This document shows, piece after piece, positions 35,955-47,559 of a stretch of 64,000 nt of DNA; position 1 is the first letter of the stretch, and each line of letters starts with the position of its first letter. Made by a program: the position numbers and the translations under genes. Below the pieces are notes generated by a model. That model was not told the DNA's origin and did no database searches. It saw nothing but the letters and a program-made list of their open reading frames with translations. This DNA comes from Platerodrilus igneus (Eukaryota; Arthropoda; Insecta; Coleoptera; Lycidae): assembly GCA_036346225.1 (NCBI GenBank), contig JARFIW010000108.1, positions 3,472,001-3,536,000 of the forward strand, written 5' to 3'.

Positions 35955-36251
35955 ACTTGCAGACCTAATGTCTGCTTACACTTGACTCTATTCATAATAC
36001 AATGTTGCTATCTTAAATCTATTCATAATTACTTTGTTGCGAGCTTCCTTACCAGGTAATCTCGGTACGTGACTGTCTGTGACTGCTTGTGACCTGACAT
36101 CTGCAGTGTCACTTATCTATGTGCTACAAAGTAGCGCTTCCGTTCCCATGATCGTTAGTAAACTGAAATGAATCGTCCTTCATTTACATTGTTGCTCATC
36201 ACTTAGCGCATTTTCTTATATTTCTAATAATTTCCTAATTATTAGTTTCTT

Positions 36252-36252
<1 letters not shown>

Positions 36253-36306
<54 letters not shown>
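36253..36306. repeat. (AT)n microsatellite in the AGTTA-type LTR
   Basis: A run of AT dinucleotides absent from the relative at 54183-54872. It is a later expansion within the LTR. Confidence 0.9.
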
Positions 36307-36308
<2 letters not shown>

Positions 36309-36327
36309 ATTGGGGGATTATATAACT

Positions 36328-36817
36328 GGCGTACTAAAAAAATGCAATCTTGAAAAATTAAAAAAGTGTTAAGTCTTTTTGAGCCAGGTTAAAATCTGTA
36401 CCAGAAAATCGAGCCTTTAATAGGCTTTCATTAGCCACCATTTTCAACTTTTGCTCCACGAAGTAAAGGTGAAAAAATGTACTTGCACGGATAGAACATA
36501 TACGCGTCCAAAAAAATTCAATTTTGAAAAATTAAAAAAGTGTTAAGTCTTTTTGAACCAGGTTAAAATCTGTACCAAAAAATCGAGCGTTTAATAGGCT
36601 TTCATAAGCCACCATTTTCAACGTTTGTTCCACGAAGTAAAGGTGAGAAAATTCACTTGGACGGGTAAAACATATACGCGTTTAAAAAATTCAATTTTGA
36701 AAAATTAAAAAAGTGTTAAGCCTTTTTGAGCCAGATTAAAATCTATACCAAAAAGTCGAGCGTTTAATAGGCTTTCATTACCCACCATTATCAACTTTTT
36801 CTCCACAAGTAAGAGTG
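36328..36817 (+). repeat. 174-bp satellite, right block (about three units)
   Basis: Units start at 36352, 36526 and 36699 (spacing 174 and 173) with gaaaaattaaaaaagtgtt. Together with the left block it forms one array opened by the LTR insertion. These units are more alike than the first unit on the left. Confidence 0.88.
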
Positions 36818-37026
36818 GTTGTGAATTAACAAATTTACCAACAGTACCATCTTACTAATTTCTTACATTACTAACCTAACAAATTACACTGCTACCATCA
36901 GGTTAGCTTCTTCACTCAATACTCAAAAAAATTCCTACGTCTGATCATAAGTACCAAATGTTAGTAAAACAAAAGAAAGTAAGACAAAGTCTCAAGTTAT
37001 TATCGAAGATAATAGATAAGATATAG
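36818..37026 (+). repeat. Dispersed repeat, shared with 61728-61935
   Basis: ttgtgaatt(a/c)aacaaatttacc starts a stretch of about 200 bases found in the same orientation near 61728. It ends in GATAAGATA-type words. It is unassigned; it could be part of an LTR or satellite-adjacent element. Confidence 0.65.
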
Positions 37027-37030
37027 ATAT

Positions 37031-37556
37031 TGTTGCGATCCACTATTAGGCAACCCGTCAAACATACAAACGCCCGAGGCACATCATATTCTCCAGGATT
37101 CGAGAATTCTTCTAGAAATTACTAGATAATGAGTCATATCTTTAATTTAGGGTATATATAAGACCGCTTATGAATGTAAGAGTTAGTCTATACTTGAATG
37201 TCTAATATAAATTATATCGTGTATGGTGAATGTAGTTGAGCTTGTGGAAGTTTAAGAATATACATAAATGTTATATGCTGTGTCTAATGTCCATGCAGCT
37301 TATAGTATACATAAATAGATAAAAATGTATAATAAATAAATAGTTGTTTTAGTGTTGTTAATGGACCAATCCTAAAGAAGTTAGTTTAAGAAGATATTAG
37401 TGCTTGTAAATTCATTAGTGTAATAGTGCTTCATTGTTAAGTGGACTGAAAACATCTATAAATAAGGCATATACTGTTAATTAGACTTGTGAGTAATAAA
37501 GACTCTTGTGATTACTTGTTTTTAAATTAGAAACGCGGTAGCAGTAGCCCGCTTCA
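37031..37556 (+). mobile_element. Solo LTR with ATAT target duplication
   Basis: This 526-bp unit starts TGTTGCGATCC and ends CCCGCTTCA. It is flanked by ATAT at 37027-37030 and 37557-37560. It has a TATATATAAG box at about 37160 and poly-A signals (AATAAA) near 37333 and 37495, the normal layout of an LTR promoter and R region. No internal region is attached. Confidence 0.75.
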
Positions 37557-39527
37557 ATATTAAGATAAAACTAGATAACAATTGATGGATCCGAAACGTA
37601 GCAGCACGTTAAGGCATGCTACAACTATATACTTTAAAGATATAGCGTAGAATTCCCCAACGCACCAGCCGTATCGTCATCCATCACAAAGATACACGAG
37701 AGAGTGGCTTTTGAAGCCGTTATACAGGTAAAATTAAGACATATAATAAGCTAAAAAATTTACTAGACTCTTGATGAGAACTAGTACGATCATCTTTCTA
37801 ACGAGTGCATCCACTACGATAAGAAGATTAGAGAAAAAGTTCAAACAACAACTTAAAAGTATCACTGCAGATACCTTCACACAAAAAAAACTGTTCCAAG
37901 GTAATTTTCAGAAACGGTAACGCCATAAACATACAAGTATACCTAACTATAAGCAGTTAAATACAACCATACTGTTCCAATATGCTAAAAACAACCTAGA
38001 ATTCGGTAAGGGTTCAATAAAAAGCGATAGCACCTCACCACGAAATTATATAAAAACAACAAAAAAATGTTTATATGTTCTGATGATTTAACAGAAGAAA
38101 AAAACGAATAATGATAAAGAATAAGATGAACGACTGTAATAATTTAGAAGAAAAACGCATGGAGTAAAAACTCCTAGTTTTTTACAACTGCGAATATGGA
38201 CTATTTCTTACAAAGGCATAGGTCGCGTCTCCTATGTGAGTCCAAAGAAAAAAGCACCCACTCAACATCAGCTAAAACCAATCATAAAAATTCAATGAGT
38301 TATTGCAACCAAAGTTAGGACAATTACCACGAAATTAAACAACGTGAGATAAATGCTAAAAACAAAATAGTATGGTAGAGAAAAGGTGCCAAGATTATTA
38401 AGTGAAGCGACATAGTTATATTAGATAACCTAGATAACAAACAGATATGAGACTGACCATAAATTCAAGGTAAACTTAATCACCAGCAAAAAGATAACTT
38501 TCTGGACTATATTATTAATATCGTTTAGGAATTGTTTAATTTCAAAGGCATTTTGAGATAGATCGGACGTTAATGTACGAGCAAATGAATGTCCATCAGA
38601 TTCCTGAGCTAATATGGCTTTTAACTGCAATCGCCTATCATTTTGATTTGTTGCCGGTTGGATATTACGCGATTCCAGTTTGAAGATAGTTTCAAAAGAT
38701 TTAAGGTATACTGGGTTCATTGTACTACTATATTTTAGAAAGTAGGTATGCTAAGATAAGTTTACAGAGAATTTACGATAGTTGTGTTTAAAGAACAAAA
38801 TTTTCTCTAAGAAAAAATTTGTGAACTATAGTTAATTATATTGATTATAAGAAAAAGATTTAAATCATGGCAACCAAAGCAGATAATATGGTAGTTATCT
38901 AAAGTTTAAAATTAAAAACAATCTTTTAATAATCTAGAGGAATTTCAGGTTCAAAATAATTATTCAACCACATTTAATGTGATTTTAAGAAATTTTTTTT
39001 GCATGATGAATGGTAAATAAAGATTTTATAGTGATAATTTATTTATGTCTAACAATACTTACAGGAGGAATTATTTAAATCCAAAGAAAACACATTTCAG
39101 TTCAGCCACTAATTAAGTCAGGTTAGATAGCCTTTATGCAACACATTTCAAAAGTACACAACACAACTTTTTGTAAAGGAAATTTTTAAACAACACTGCT
39201 TTTATAAAGGGAATTAAATTACACTAACTTGACTGCATTTTTAAGGTAATTAAAAAATGTAAATAAATGCTTAACTAAAGTAATAAGTTAAAACGATATC
39301 ATCCTTCTTCAAAGGCTGTCACCGCATAAGAAAAAAACTAAAGGTAACCAGATTTGGTGTTGCCATATTGCACTTTTTTCCAAAAGCCACTAAAAATTTA
39401 AAAAATTTATTTTTTATTACATTATTTGAGTGAAAAAAACCCTTTTCCTAAAAAGCATAATTTTCAAAGCTATTTGTTACAAGTTAAATTAGAGGTTAAT
39501 TATGAACGGACTTAATATCAACAACCA
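37557..39527. other. Retroelement-derived internal sequence, mostly unreadable
   Basis: The part at 37726-37925 is shared, reversed, with 43655-43825. The right part (below 39528) should be the internal region of the minus-strand element whose LTR and primer-binding site lie at 39528-40871. A minus-strand open frame at 38430-38720 (96 residues, starting MNPVYLKSFETIFKLESRN) may be a gag remnant, but I recognise no motif in it. Confidence 0.45.
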
Positions 39528-39543
39528 CGTGTACTGGGCGCCA
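39528..39543 (-). other. Primer-binding site of the minus-strand family B element
   Basis: On the minus strand, TGGCGCCCAGTACACG lies one base after the LTR end ...GCGTAACA. A TGGCGCC start right after an LTR is the expected layout. Confidence 0.65.
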
Positions 39544-39544
39544 T

Positions 39545-40871
39545 TGTTACGCTTTCCCGCGTAGAGATACTATTGCGCAATTGTTTAATATAACGTATAA
39601 TTACGCGGCAAATTACGCGCCATTTTGTATCAAATACCGAACGCGTTTGAAGGTGATGCAATGGTGAAGTTTTCATGCACAATGTAAATAAAAACAATTT
39701 ACTCACTTAAATCGCACCTTGCAGCCAAATCCCAGGGTCCATCACATTTTGTGGGTTACATCACGCCATGTTTACTCCAAATCTCCTCCATCCATCCTAA
39801 ACTCTATGCTTGTAGGGGAACGATAAGGATCTAGGTAGAGGTACTCGAACGTAAGGTAAGAAAGCTACCACCTGAAAAGGAAAGGCTCTTACGGTTTAAA
39901 CGTCAATTCTTACATTTTAAACGTCAATTCTTACATTTTAAACGTCGTAAATACAACACCGCAAGCGCGGTTTACTAGACACCACGGGCAGGTGGTAACG
40001 CTAATCTTTGTATAGATTTGGCGCGCCAATCTGTTAATGACGTCACCCAATCAGCAATTTTAATTACGCAATATATAAATTAAATTAACAACAATTATGT
40101 CAATAAGGTACTCACATAAGAAATCCGACGTCCTGCGGGGTTGAGTTAAAGTTGGCTTCTGTTGAAGTCCATCAGGGCTACTGATGGCTCTTTTAAGGCA
40201 ATTAACGGAGGGTACGCCTAACGTCGATCCAAATGGCCTCAACGGGATCTCATGGCTCCACTCCGGAGTGATTAAAGATGGTGCTCCGGCGTGGAATGTG
40301 GTTCAGCCACGGCTTCAAATTATCTCTACCTATGTAGGGAAAGGGCGGGAACAGGTATAAGGGCGACAAACAAAGATAATCAGGCAAGGATATCTACATA
40401 AATAAAGATAAAGGCACGATACAATACCTAACACGACCACACTTCTTGAAGTCCCAGGCAAAAAAGCTACGTTAAAGCGGCTCACGGAAACACTTCTCCC
40501 ACTTTTGTTGTTTTACGCGTCGGCGCGAAGTTCCCGCGCGATCTCGCACAAACGCCCTCTGGCGTGACGAAAATACACGCCAAGTCTTTTGAATTTGTGG
40601 CGCTAAACTTCCGCACGTCAAATTAAACTAAAACAATGTTTAGTGCCAATTTGGCACGTAACAAGGCACACCACACTGATAGAGGTTTTTGGTTTCAGGT
40701 CTCGTAGCGTAATGGCCGCTTCCGACACTACCCGCACCAGCGCACTCTCTTGCGCAACGCAACTGTCCGTAATGACGGAAATTGACAAGTTCATTTAAAA
40801 ATATTCGCGGAATTTCCTTATACATTATAACTAAAAATAAGACATGTTGCATGCTGATTTGGCATGTAACA
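39545..40871 (-). mobile_element. Family B LTR, split by a family A LTR
   Basis: Reading on the minus strand it runs from TGTTACATGCC at 40871 to GCGTAACA at 39545. Without the nested family A unit and one AGGC it is 546 bp, almost the same as the family B copy at 40914-41462 (549 bp). It shares aattacgcggcaaatta, acatcacgcca and ctcgtag blocks with that copy. It is followed by a primer-binding site, so it is a 5' LTR rather than a solo one. Confidence 0.8.
39887..40663 (-). mobile_element. Family A solo LTR nested in the family B LTR
   Basis: 777 bp, TGTTACGTGCC to ACCGTAAGA on the minus strand. It is flanked by AGGC at 39883-39886 and 40664-40667. The right (3') end holds about three tandem copies of a 21-bp unit with gacgtttaaaatgtaagaatt-like sequence. 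Confidence 0.88.
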
Positions 40872-40913
40872 AGCCATGTGTCTAATTTTATTTGTATTTT
40901 TAAGTGATCACGT

Positions 40914-41462
40914 TCTTACGGTTTCTCGCGGTTCAAATTATTGCGCATTGTATATTATAACATAATTACGCGGCAAATTATATCAAATACCAAACACATT
41001 TAAAAGTGATACAATGATCAAATTTACAATATAAAGAAAAGCAATGTACTCACTTAAATCGCATCTTACAGTTTTTATTCCAGGGGCATCTCGTGTGAAT
41101 CACATCACGCCATTGTTGAGTCCAAATTTATCCATCTATCCTCTATTCACCTCGTACGTAGGTAGAGCAGGAAGGATACAGGTAAATGCACATGAAGATA
41201 AAGTAAAAGGGAACCTACATCCTAAAAACGAGAAAAGGACAAGACACGCGACACAGGCAGCTGTTAGCGACTTCAGGCCTCGTAGTCTAATGGCGTCGTA
41301 TCACACCGCGCACACTTGCGCCATTTACTCCGCGCCTGCGCATTCTTTTGCGCAAACGCAACTGTCCAGAATGACGAAAATTAACAAGTTTATTTTAAAA
41401 TATTCGCGGGAATTTGCTCACATAATTAAAAAAATGTACATTGTCAAATTTGGAATGTAACA
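40914..41462 (-). mobile_element. Family B solo LTR inserted at the end of an inverted-repeat element
   Basis: 549 bp, TGTTACATTCC to ACCGTAAGA on the minus strand. It is flanked by ACGT at 40910-40913 and 41463-41466. The open frame at 41044-41460 inside it is not a gene. The right-hand ACGT is also the first four bases of a terminal inverted repeat (see next entry). Confidence 0.88.
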
Positions 41463-42088
41463 ACGTATACACGAACGATAACTACCGATTGTTCACGGGC
41501 CGTACACACGTACGGTGTTTTTAAGTTTCCCGCTTATAAACCAGAGTAGTAACTCCCGTCTGAAGTTGTATCTACTCATGTCGCCAACACAAGATTAATA
41601 AAATTCCCTGAAATGTATAACAAAATAGTTACTGTTTACTCTTTTAAATATTTGAAGGTTATGTTGAATTTCCTATGAGATGATTCTACCACGAGTAATT
41701 GTTTGCGTATTAGCCTTTTGGCATACTGCACTAAATTTAATAAATGCTAGCACAATACATTTCTGGAGAATAATTTTTTCGAGTCGGAAGCGTTTAAGCC
41801 AAAATATACTCGAATATTTGATAGCAATTAATATGAAGATATGCGTATATCATTCAGGGACATTTATTTCAAACATATTAGGTTTGTCGACTGGGTATTA
41901 GCGCCAAAGACCCGTATACATGGTATTTTAGCACGGTAGTTATAACTCTAATGCTGTTGAAGAAGAGTAGTAGACTTATAAATCCGGTATACTAAATCCG
42001 GGTGTTATAAAGTGTATACACGAAGCTTAACACCGTGATTTATTACTACTGCAGTTACAACTACGGTAGCTATCGTTCGTGTATACGT
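41463..42088. mobile_element. Short inverted-repeat (MITE-like) element
   Basis: ACGTATACACGAACGATAAC at 41463 is matched in reverse at 42064-42088 (CGGTAGCTATCGTTCGTGTA onward), about 24 of 25 bases. The interior, about 570 bases, has no transposase. The family cannot be named. The target duplication is obscured by the LTR that entered at its left end. Confidence 0.6.
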
Positions 42089-42340
42089 ACTCAGTGTCAG
42101 ATTAACCAACAAGTGTTAAATCCGCCCCATATTAGCCCTTATATACAAATTTTCATCCCATAATTCACCATACAAAGCCCCACCTGATTTTAATAATAAT
42201 AATAAAAATTCCTGTGACCTGCACGAGTAAATGTTTTAACTCCAGGTAATTTTTATTTTATTGAAAATCACAATTTTAATTTTTAAACTTTTCTTTTTAT
42301 ACACATTACATAAAAATAATTCACCAATCGTATACCCTTT
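42089..42340. other. No recognised feature
   Basis: AT-rich. It may be the 3' end of the retroelement whose integrase fragment follows on the minus strand. Confidence 0.35.
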
Positions 42341-42793
42341 TCAAAACGAATGTAAATTTTCTAAATGAAATCTACCCCTGCATTGTCTTCTTTCATGTTC
42401 CAATTCATATGTGTTACCGTGGGGAAAAACCTCTTTAATTCGATACAGCACCTCATATAGTAATAAGAACTCGCCAAAAATACTTGAATCCCAATCAAAT
42501 GGCAAGCTTTTTACAATTACTAATTCACCTCCTGGAAAACTAACCCTTTTCCTAATTTTCTTCATACGTTTCTCAATCGAACGTCTATGAAACTTATCGA
42601 TTTGTTGTTTCGCTTTCTGCAATAACTCAGTTACGTCTTCGATCTGCTGTTCCCTTCTCCATGGTCTTACTGGTGTTATGCGTTTTATTAGAGTGACCGG
42701 ACTCACCCCCGTAACAGAACTTGGTACATTATTTACAAAATTTTTGATTTGTGGTAAGTATCTCACCCATCCTGTATGTTCCTTTACAACCAA
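42341..42793 (-). pseudogene. LTR-retroelement integrase C-terminal fragment
   Basis: 150 residues, no upstream domains. WVRYLPQIKNFVNN followed by SSVTGVSPVTLI matches the end of the integrase core, where a Trp/Leu-Pro and Thr-Gly-x-Ser/Thr-Pro pattern is conserved in Gypsy-like elements. The tail is Lys/Arg-rich with KRVSFPGGELVIVK, like the C-terminal domain. The catalytic D, D and E are outside. It is a truncated retroelement on the minus strand; the family is unsure. Confidence 0.7.
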
Positions 42794-43044
42794 ACTTAAA
42801 AACTTATAATAACTTCTCTTATAAACCGTTTAAAATAGAAAATATGGCTAGTGTAATTCTACCGCCCGGAAGAAAGTTTAAGATATTAAAGTTGCATGAA
42901 GTGATACAGTTGGCAGGTATTGAAAACTGGAGTCCACACTAAGCATGCTGTTTATTCAAATTTATATTTTTAATTAACTTTATTTCTATTAGTCTGGTAC
43001 CTAAAAAATTAAAACAGACCTGAACCGTTCCCTGACTAACCCGT
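42794..43044. other. No recognised feature
   Basis: Short AT-rich spacer. The open frame at 42751-42942 has no recognisable content. Confidence 0.3.
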
Positions 43045-43552
43045 TGTTTGTTCCAAACCAATTGGCATGCATCACGTTAGATTTAGTTTGTAAATAAATT
43101 CCCGCGTATTTTTTTATTTAAAAATGTCAATTTCCGTCGTTCCGGAGTCGCGCCTGCGCAGAGTGAATGGCGGAGTGCGCGCGTGGTGTTATAAGACACC
43201 GTTTAGTTACGAGCCCTCGACGAAGCAACATCTATCTGTGTCGTATGTCTTTTCTTTTTTAGGCATGTAGGTTCCTTTTTATCTTGCCTTGTGTAGTTCC
43301 TCTACCTGGTGTTACTTCATCCCCTACAAGCATAGAAAACACAGAAAGAACGGAGGGAAATCTGATTCAACGAGGCGTGAATTGAACTCATCCTGCAAAA
43401 CATCGTGGGACCCTGAGAATGTAAGTACTTTGTTTTGTTTTAAATTGTGCTTGTAAATTGACTTAAAAAGCGGTTGCATCACTCGAAAGCGTGGTCGGTA
43501 TATGGCCGCCAGTATAACATTTTCGCGGTATAGCTGTTGCCCAAGTGTAACA
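43045..43552 (+). mobile_element. Family C LTR, forward
   Basis: It runs from TGTTTGTTCC to AAGTGTAACA, with 'cgcgcctgcgca', 'gaatgtaagtac' (donor-like) and 'aaaaagcggttgcatcac'. The same unit, reversed and cut, lies at 44292-44717. No target duplication is visible. Confidence 0.65.
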
Positions 43553-44291
43553 ATGCCAATCGACCTGCGTGTTGTTTTAAGCATATTGGGACAGTATGTC
43601 TATATCTTCATTTAACTGCTTATAGTTAGGTATTGCTGTGTGTTTATGGTTTTACGGTTCCTGAAAATTACCTTGGAACAGTTGGTTGTTTCAGTTTTTG
43701 TCTGATCTTCTTATCGCAGTAGATGCACTCGTTAGGAAGATGATCGTTCTAGTTCTTATCGGTAGTCTAGTAATTTTTTAACTTATTATATGTCTTTATT
43801 TGTCTTATTAACATAGCAGGTGATCCCTCAGACCGATCTGCATTTAACAGGGACAACTCTCTACCTTTTCTCGGACGCTTGTCCAAAACTTTACTTTTTT
43901 CTTATTCCGCTGTCTCCGTTTTCGTCTTATTCTTTCTTCGGTAGACCTATTCTTGTCCCGGAACACCCGTCTACCACATAAGAGTAATTTTTCTCTCACT
44001 CCGAGCTACTGACCACATTGACTGGTTAAGCAGTGCTTTTTTATCCACCTTTTTCTAACGCTATTGCTCAATGCGAACCCATCCTCTATTCTCTTGTACC
44101 TGGAAGTGTCACTAGTACATTTCAAAATGCCTACCTTCCTCTTTTTACCTTTTCCTATATCCCTATTGCTTTTTCATTTCCTTTAGTCACCGTGTGGTCG
44201 CGTGGGGGGTTTTCATGGATACCTGGATCATGTCTCTGGGAATCTTTCGCTAGATCATGCGGTGCCGCTGTCAGCTCATGTTGGGCGCTAT
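43553..44291 (-). other. Internal start of a minus-strand family C element
   Basis: On the minus strand TAGCGCCCAACATGAGC follows the LTR end ...GTGTAACA at 44292, a primer-binding-site layout. The part at 43655-43825 is shared, reversed, with 37726-37925. No gag motif is recognisable. The open frame at 44033-44359 is not a gene. Confidence 0.5.
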
Positions 44292-44717
44292 TGTTACACT
44301 TAGACAACCGCTATACCGCTCAAATGTTATACTCGCGATATAATTCTCGCCAATTGTAACTTATACCACACACGTTGTAAAAGTGATGCAACCTCTTTTT
44401 AAGTCAATTTGCAAGCACAATTTAAAACAAAACAAAGTACTTACATTTTAGGGTCCCACGATGTTTTACAGGATGGGTTCAATTCACGCCTCGTTGAATC
44501 AGATTTGCCTCCGTTCTTTCTGTGTCTTCTATGCTCGTAGGGGATGAAGGAACACCAGGTAGAAGAACGACACAAGACAAGATAAAAAGGAACCTATATG
44601 CCTAAAAAAGAAAAGACATACGACAAAGATGTTGCTTCGTCGAGGCCTCGTAATTTAAGGGCGTCCTATATAATGATTTGTGCGTGTGTGTGTGCGCGTG
44701 CGCACACTAGTACGGAA
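44292..44717 (-). mobile_element. Family C LTR, reversed, truncated
   Basis: It matches the forward copy at 43045-43552 from its right end to near its middle. Similarity stops about 44717 at a short GT-rich run (tgcgtgtgtgtgtgcgcgtg). Confidence 0.65.
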
Positions 44718-44979
44718 TTGTGTGTATATGTTTGTCTGTTATTCAGATATTGGAAAACAATTGGCGACTGGATAACGGTGACGATATTTGCGATATTGAT
44801 TTCATCACCACAACTGCACTTCCGGTGTTGGAAATAGCCTGTTACGTGCAGGAGGTCGATTCTATAACTTTACAGAGGAGAAAAGCGAACGCAAATGAAA
44901 TTGAAAATCTACGGAAGTAGTATCATAGGTTGCCGGTAAGAAATAGATAGTAATAATTCTAATTTGTTTTTGATATTTA
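44718..44979. other. No recognised feature
   Basis: An open frame at 44720-44920 (66 residues) has no family resemblance that I can see. Confidence 0.3.
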
Positions 44980-45815
44980 ATAAATGGTTGTAATATTTTT
45001 GGAGAATCTAAATATAAAACTTTAAACCTGATTGTTCTTTCAAATTTTCAATAAGTACTAGCGGAATTTCTCCTTTATTTTTTCTGATCGAGACGACTAC
45101 TGTTAGACCTATATCTAAAAAGTTCTTAACCAACTTCAGTGATGTGATATATTTATCGCAGGTAATATTTGTTCCGGATCTTGATAAATGGGCTACTAAT
45201 CTCTTTATAACTGCATCTGATCTGTTATGTAGACCATAAAGTCCTATTTGTTGCCCAAAAAACACTTCAAACTTCTACCAATACAATTTTTTTAGTCTGT
45301 ATAAGTCCAAATTTTTATTCATCAACATTTAGAAATTAGGACTGCAGCAATCTCTGAAGGAAAGAAGAATTTCATAAACTGTTATATAAGGGCTTACGCT
45401 GTAATTACTCTTGAGGTAAGTCACAAATTTTTCAAAGATTTCGTAACTGTAGATAAATTTATCAATTTTGTTTCGTTCGCTTCTTTCAGTATTAGAAATA
45501 TAATCAAATCGCAACATTTGAACTAAGAAACAAAATCTAATCATTTCAACCCCAGTTTCGTTTACTCTCCATGCATCCAAAACAATTCACTAGTTTGAAC
45601 GACTCGCTCTACCCAATATAATAAACAAAAAAATTTAGTTTGATAGTATTTGTTTTTTTGCGTCCCGTTTCTTTGTATGATTTGAACGAACATACTTTAT
45701 TTTAACATAGAACATTCCATAACTTGTAGCACATTGTTAAGAAAAATAACCCCCAACTGTATAGAATAACTCAAACGTGTCTAGTGTTTCTCATTGTTGC
45801 CGGTAGTTTCATGAC
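44980..45815 (-). pseudogene. piggyBac transposase relic, duplicon 3 (left part)
   Basis: Minus-strand frames 45329-45580 (IRFCFLVQMLRFDYISN, then KIDKFIYSYEIFEKFV, then a VYEILLSFRDCC stretch) and 45008-45265 (GTNITCDKYITSLKLVKNFL and VVSIRKNKGEIPLV) give the piggyBac core in order. The second corresponds to the N-x-T-C-D-x-(W/Y)-(F/Y)-T-S block with its catalytic Asp and the TIRKNKREIP block. It is broken by frameshifts. It matches 18640-19515, and the N-terminal side continues at 49608 beyond the foldback element. Confidence 0.8.
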
Positions 45816-46365
45816 TATAGTGCGTTTAACGAACAGATTCAATAGGCGCTCCTCCCATAAACGAGCGGCTAGTTTAAATAGAAATTTTGTATTGGTTGGC
45901 CGGGTTTGCACAACCACTCAATAAATTTTTGTATTGTTAACCTACAAATGCCATTTAGTTTCTCACACGAGCAGATAAGCTACCTTCGTACGTGACCAAA
46001 AAAACGGTTTTCTTATGGAATTTAACATTGGAAATTCTAAGGTCTAAAAAGACCATTTTTGCCAGATAGAAAGGTCATCCACCACGAGGTCGCCGCAAAT
46101 ATTTCCACATCTAGTAACAAAAATCTGTACAGTAGTTTTCTTCAACTAAGCATTATTTAGCCCAAGACATGAATCTCGTACTTGACACCCCAATCAGGGT
46201 GCTAGATCCTCCACCCCACAACCGCCACCGCACTTGCAAAAATTCGCACATCTGGTAACAGTATTAAATAACATTATCATCCTAAATTAGCACAATAGTT
46301 TTCTTCGACTAATTATTTTTAGCTTACGGGGGGCATGGATTGCACTGTCGGCACCCTGATCTGAA

Positions 46366-46610
46366 CCGTCACTACAACAACCACCACCACAACCACCCAA
46401 CCACCAAAACAACCACCACCACAACCACCACAACACACACCACCACCACAACCACCCCACCACATAAACAACCACCACAACAACCACCACCACCACAACC
46501 ACGACCACCACCACAACCACCACCACAACCATCCCCACAACCACCACCACCACCACTACAAACACCACCACCACAACCACCACCGCCACAACCACCACCA
46601 CACACACCAC
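46366..46610. repeat. Imperfect (CCA/ACC)n array in the left arm
   Basis: Trinucleotide-like AC/CCA repeats. They generate long Pro/Thr/His and Gly/Val/Trp open frames in several frames that are not genes. Confidence 0.9.
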
Positions 46611-47559
46611 AACCAAACTTAGATCCGATTATGCAAATAAAAGACTAGTTTAATATTGTTGCAATATCACAAGGCTATACGCAACTACAAATTGTCTTTG
46701 AAACTTAAATGGATGTTATGACTAAGTTTTATCATTACAGTGGTACTATATGTGGTTGAACCGAGAAACACTGCAATTAAAGTGACGACGAGGACAAAAT
46801 CGATGTGATTTGGCATAGCTCTGACTCCCAGCAGGTGGAGTTGGACCTGTCTGACCGCAGAGTCTACAAACAGAATGATTGAATTAGCGCACGCTCCTAT
46901 ATTTATAGTGTACCCCCAGCCCAAATAGCGAACTGAAGGCCACTAATACATGCAAGTTATTAAACAGATTAAATTGTGATTAATTAAAAACAAGCGCACC
47001 GTGACGGGTATACCAAAAACAAGTTGCAACAATTTAACCGAACTTGTTTGATGTGTTTTAAGACCGCCAAGACCATTATGACGGCCGCCCTATGGCGGCC
47101 ACCATTGCGGTCGCCATGTGTGACGGTTGCCATGGCAGCCACCATGTTAGAGCCAGGGCTGTCATGGAAACCGCTAAATATTATGCATTGTTTATTTATT
47201 GTCACGATATTTGAATGCAAGGTAGCACAACGATTTTAACGTTTACTACATAGCCCAGTCACTAGACCTTAGATGTTGAGTTGGAACTATGCCGCAAGCA
47301 TCATGGATCTAGCTTTGGTCAAAAACACATGCAAAGTTCAATCACACACTCAATTATCACAACATATTATGCAATTATAAGAACATAGTTAACCTTAGCA
47401 AAATTATATACTTTACTAAACAAAATATGGCTGTATATTTCGGAAATTACAACACTATCACGGTAAAATTGTATTAATCATGAATGTGATGATTATACAA
47501 ATCGATAAAGCATACTTAAATATATTAATAATTGTCTATAGAAAATATAGCTATAACTC

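Larger units (their letters stand above)
27239..36327 (+). mobile_element. Solo LTR with AGTTA/TAACT ends, split by a Gypsy element
   Basis: Pieces 27239-27503 and 35955-36327 form one unit of about 638 bp with ends AGTTAAGG and ATAACT. The flanks are CGCG (27235-27238) and GGCG (36328-36331), a 4-base target duplication with one change, inside the satellite. A reversed relative lies at 54183-54872. AGTTA...TAACT ends with 4-base duplications are typical of the gypsy/errantivirus group, so I infer that class. No internal region remains. The strand shown is nominal. Confidence 0.8.

Noticed and set aside
41044..41460. 138-residue plus-strand open frame
   Set aside because: It is entirely within a family B solo LTR with target duplications and is antisense to it.
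46287..46648. Long open frames rich in Pro/Thr/His, Gly or Val
   Set aside because: They are translations of the CCA/TGG repeat in the left arm of the foldback element, open in several frames at once.
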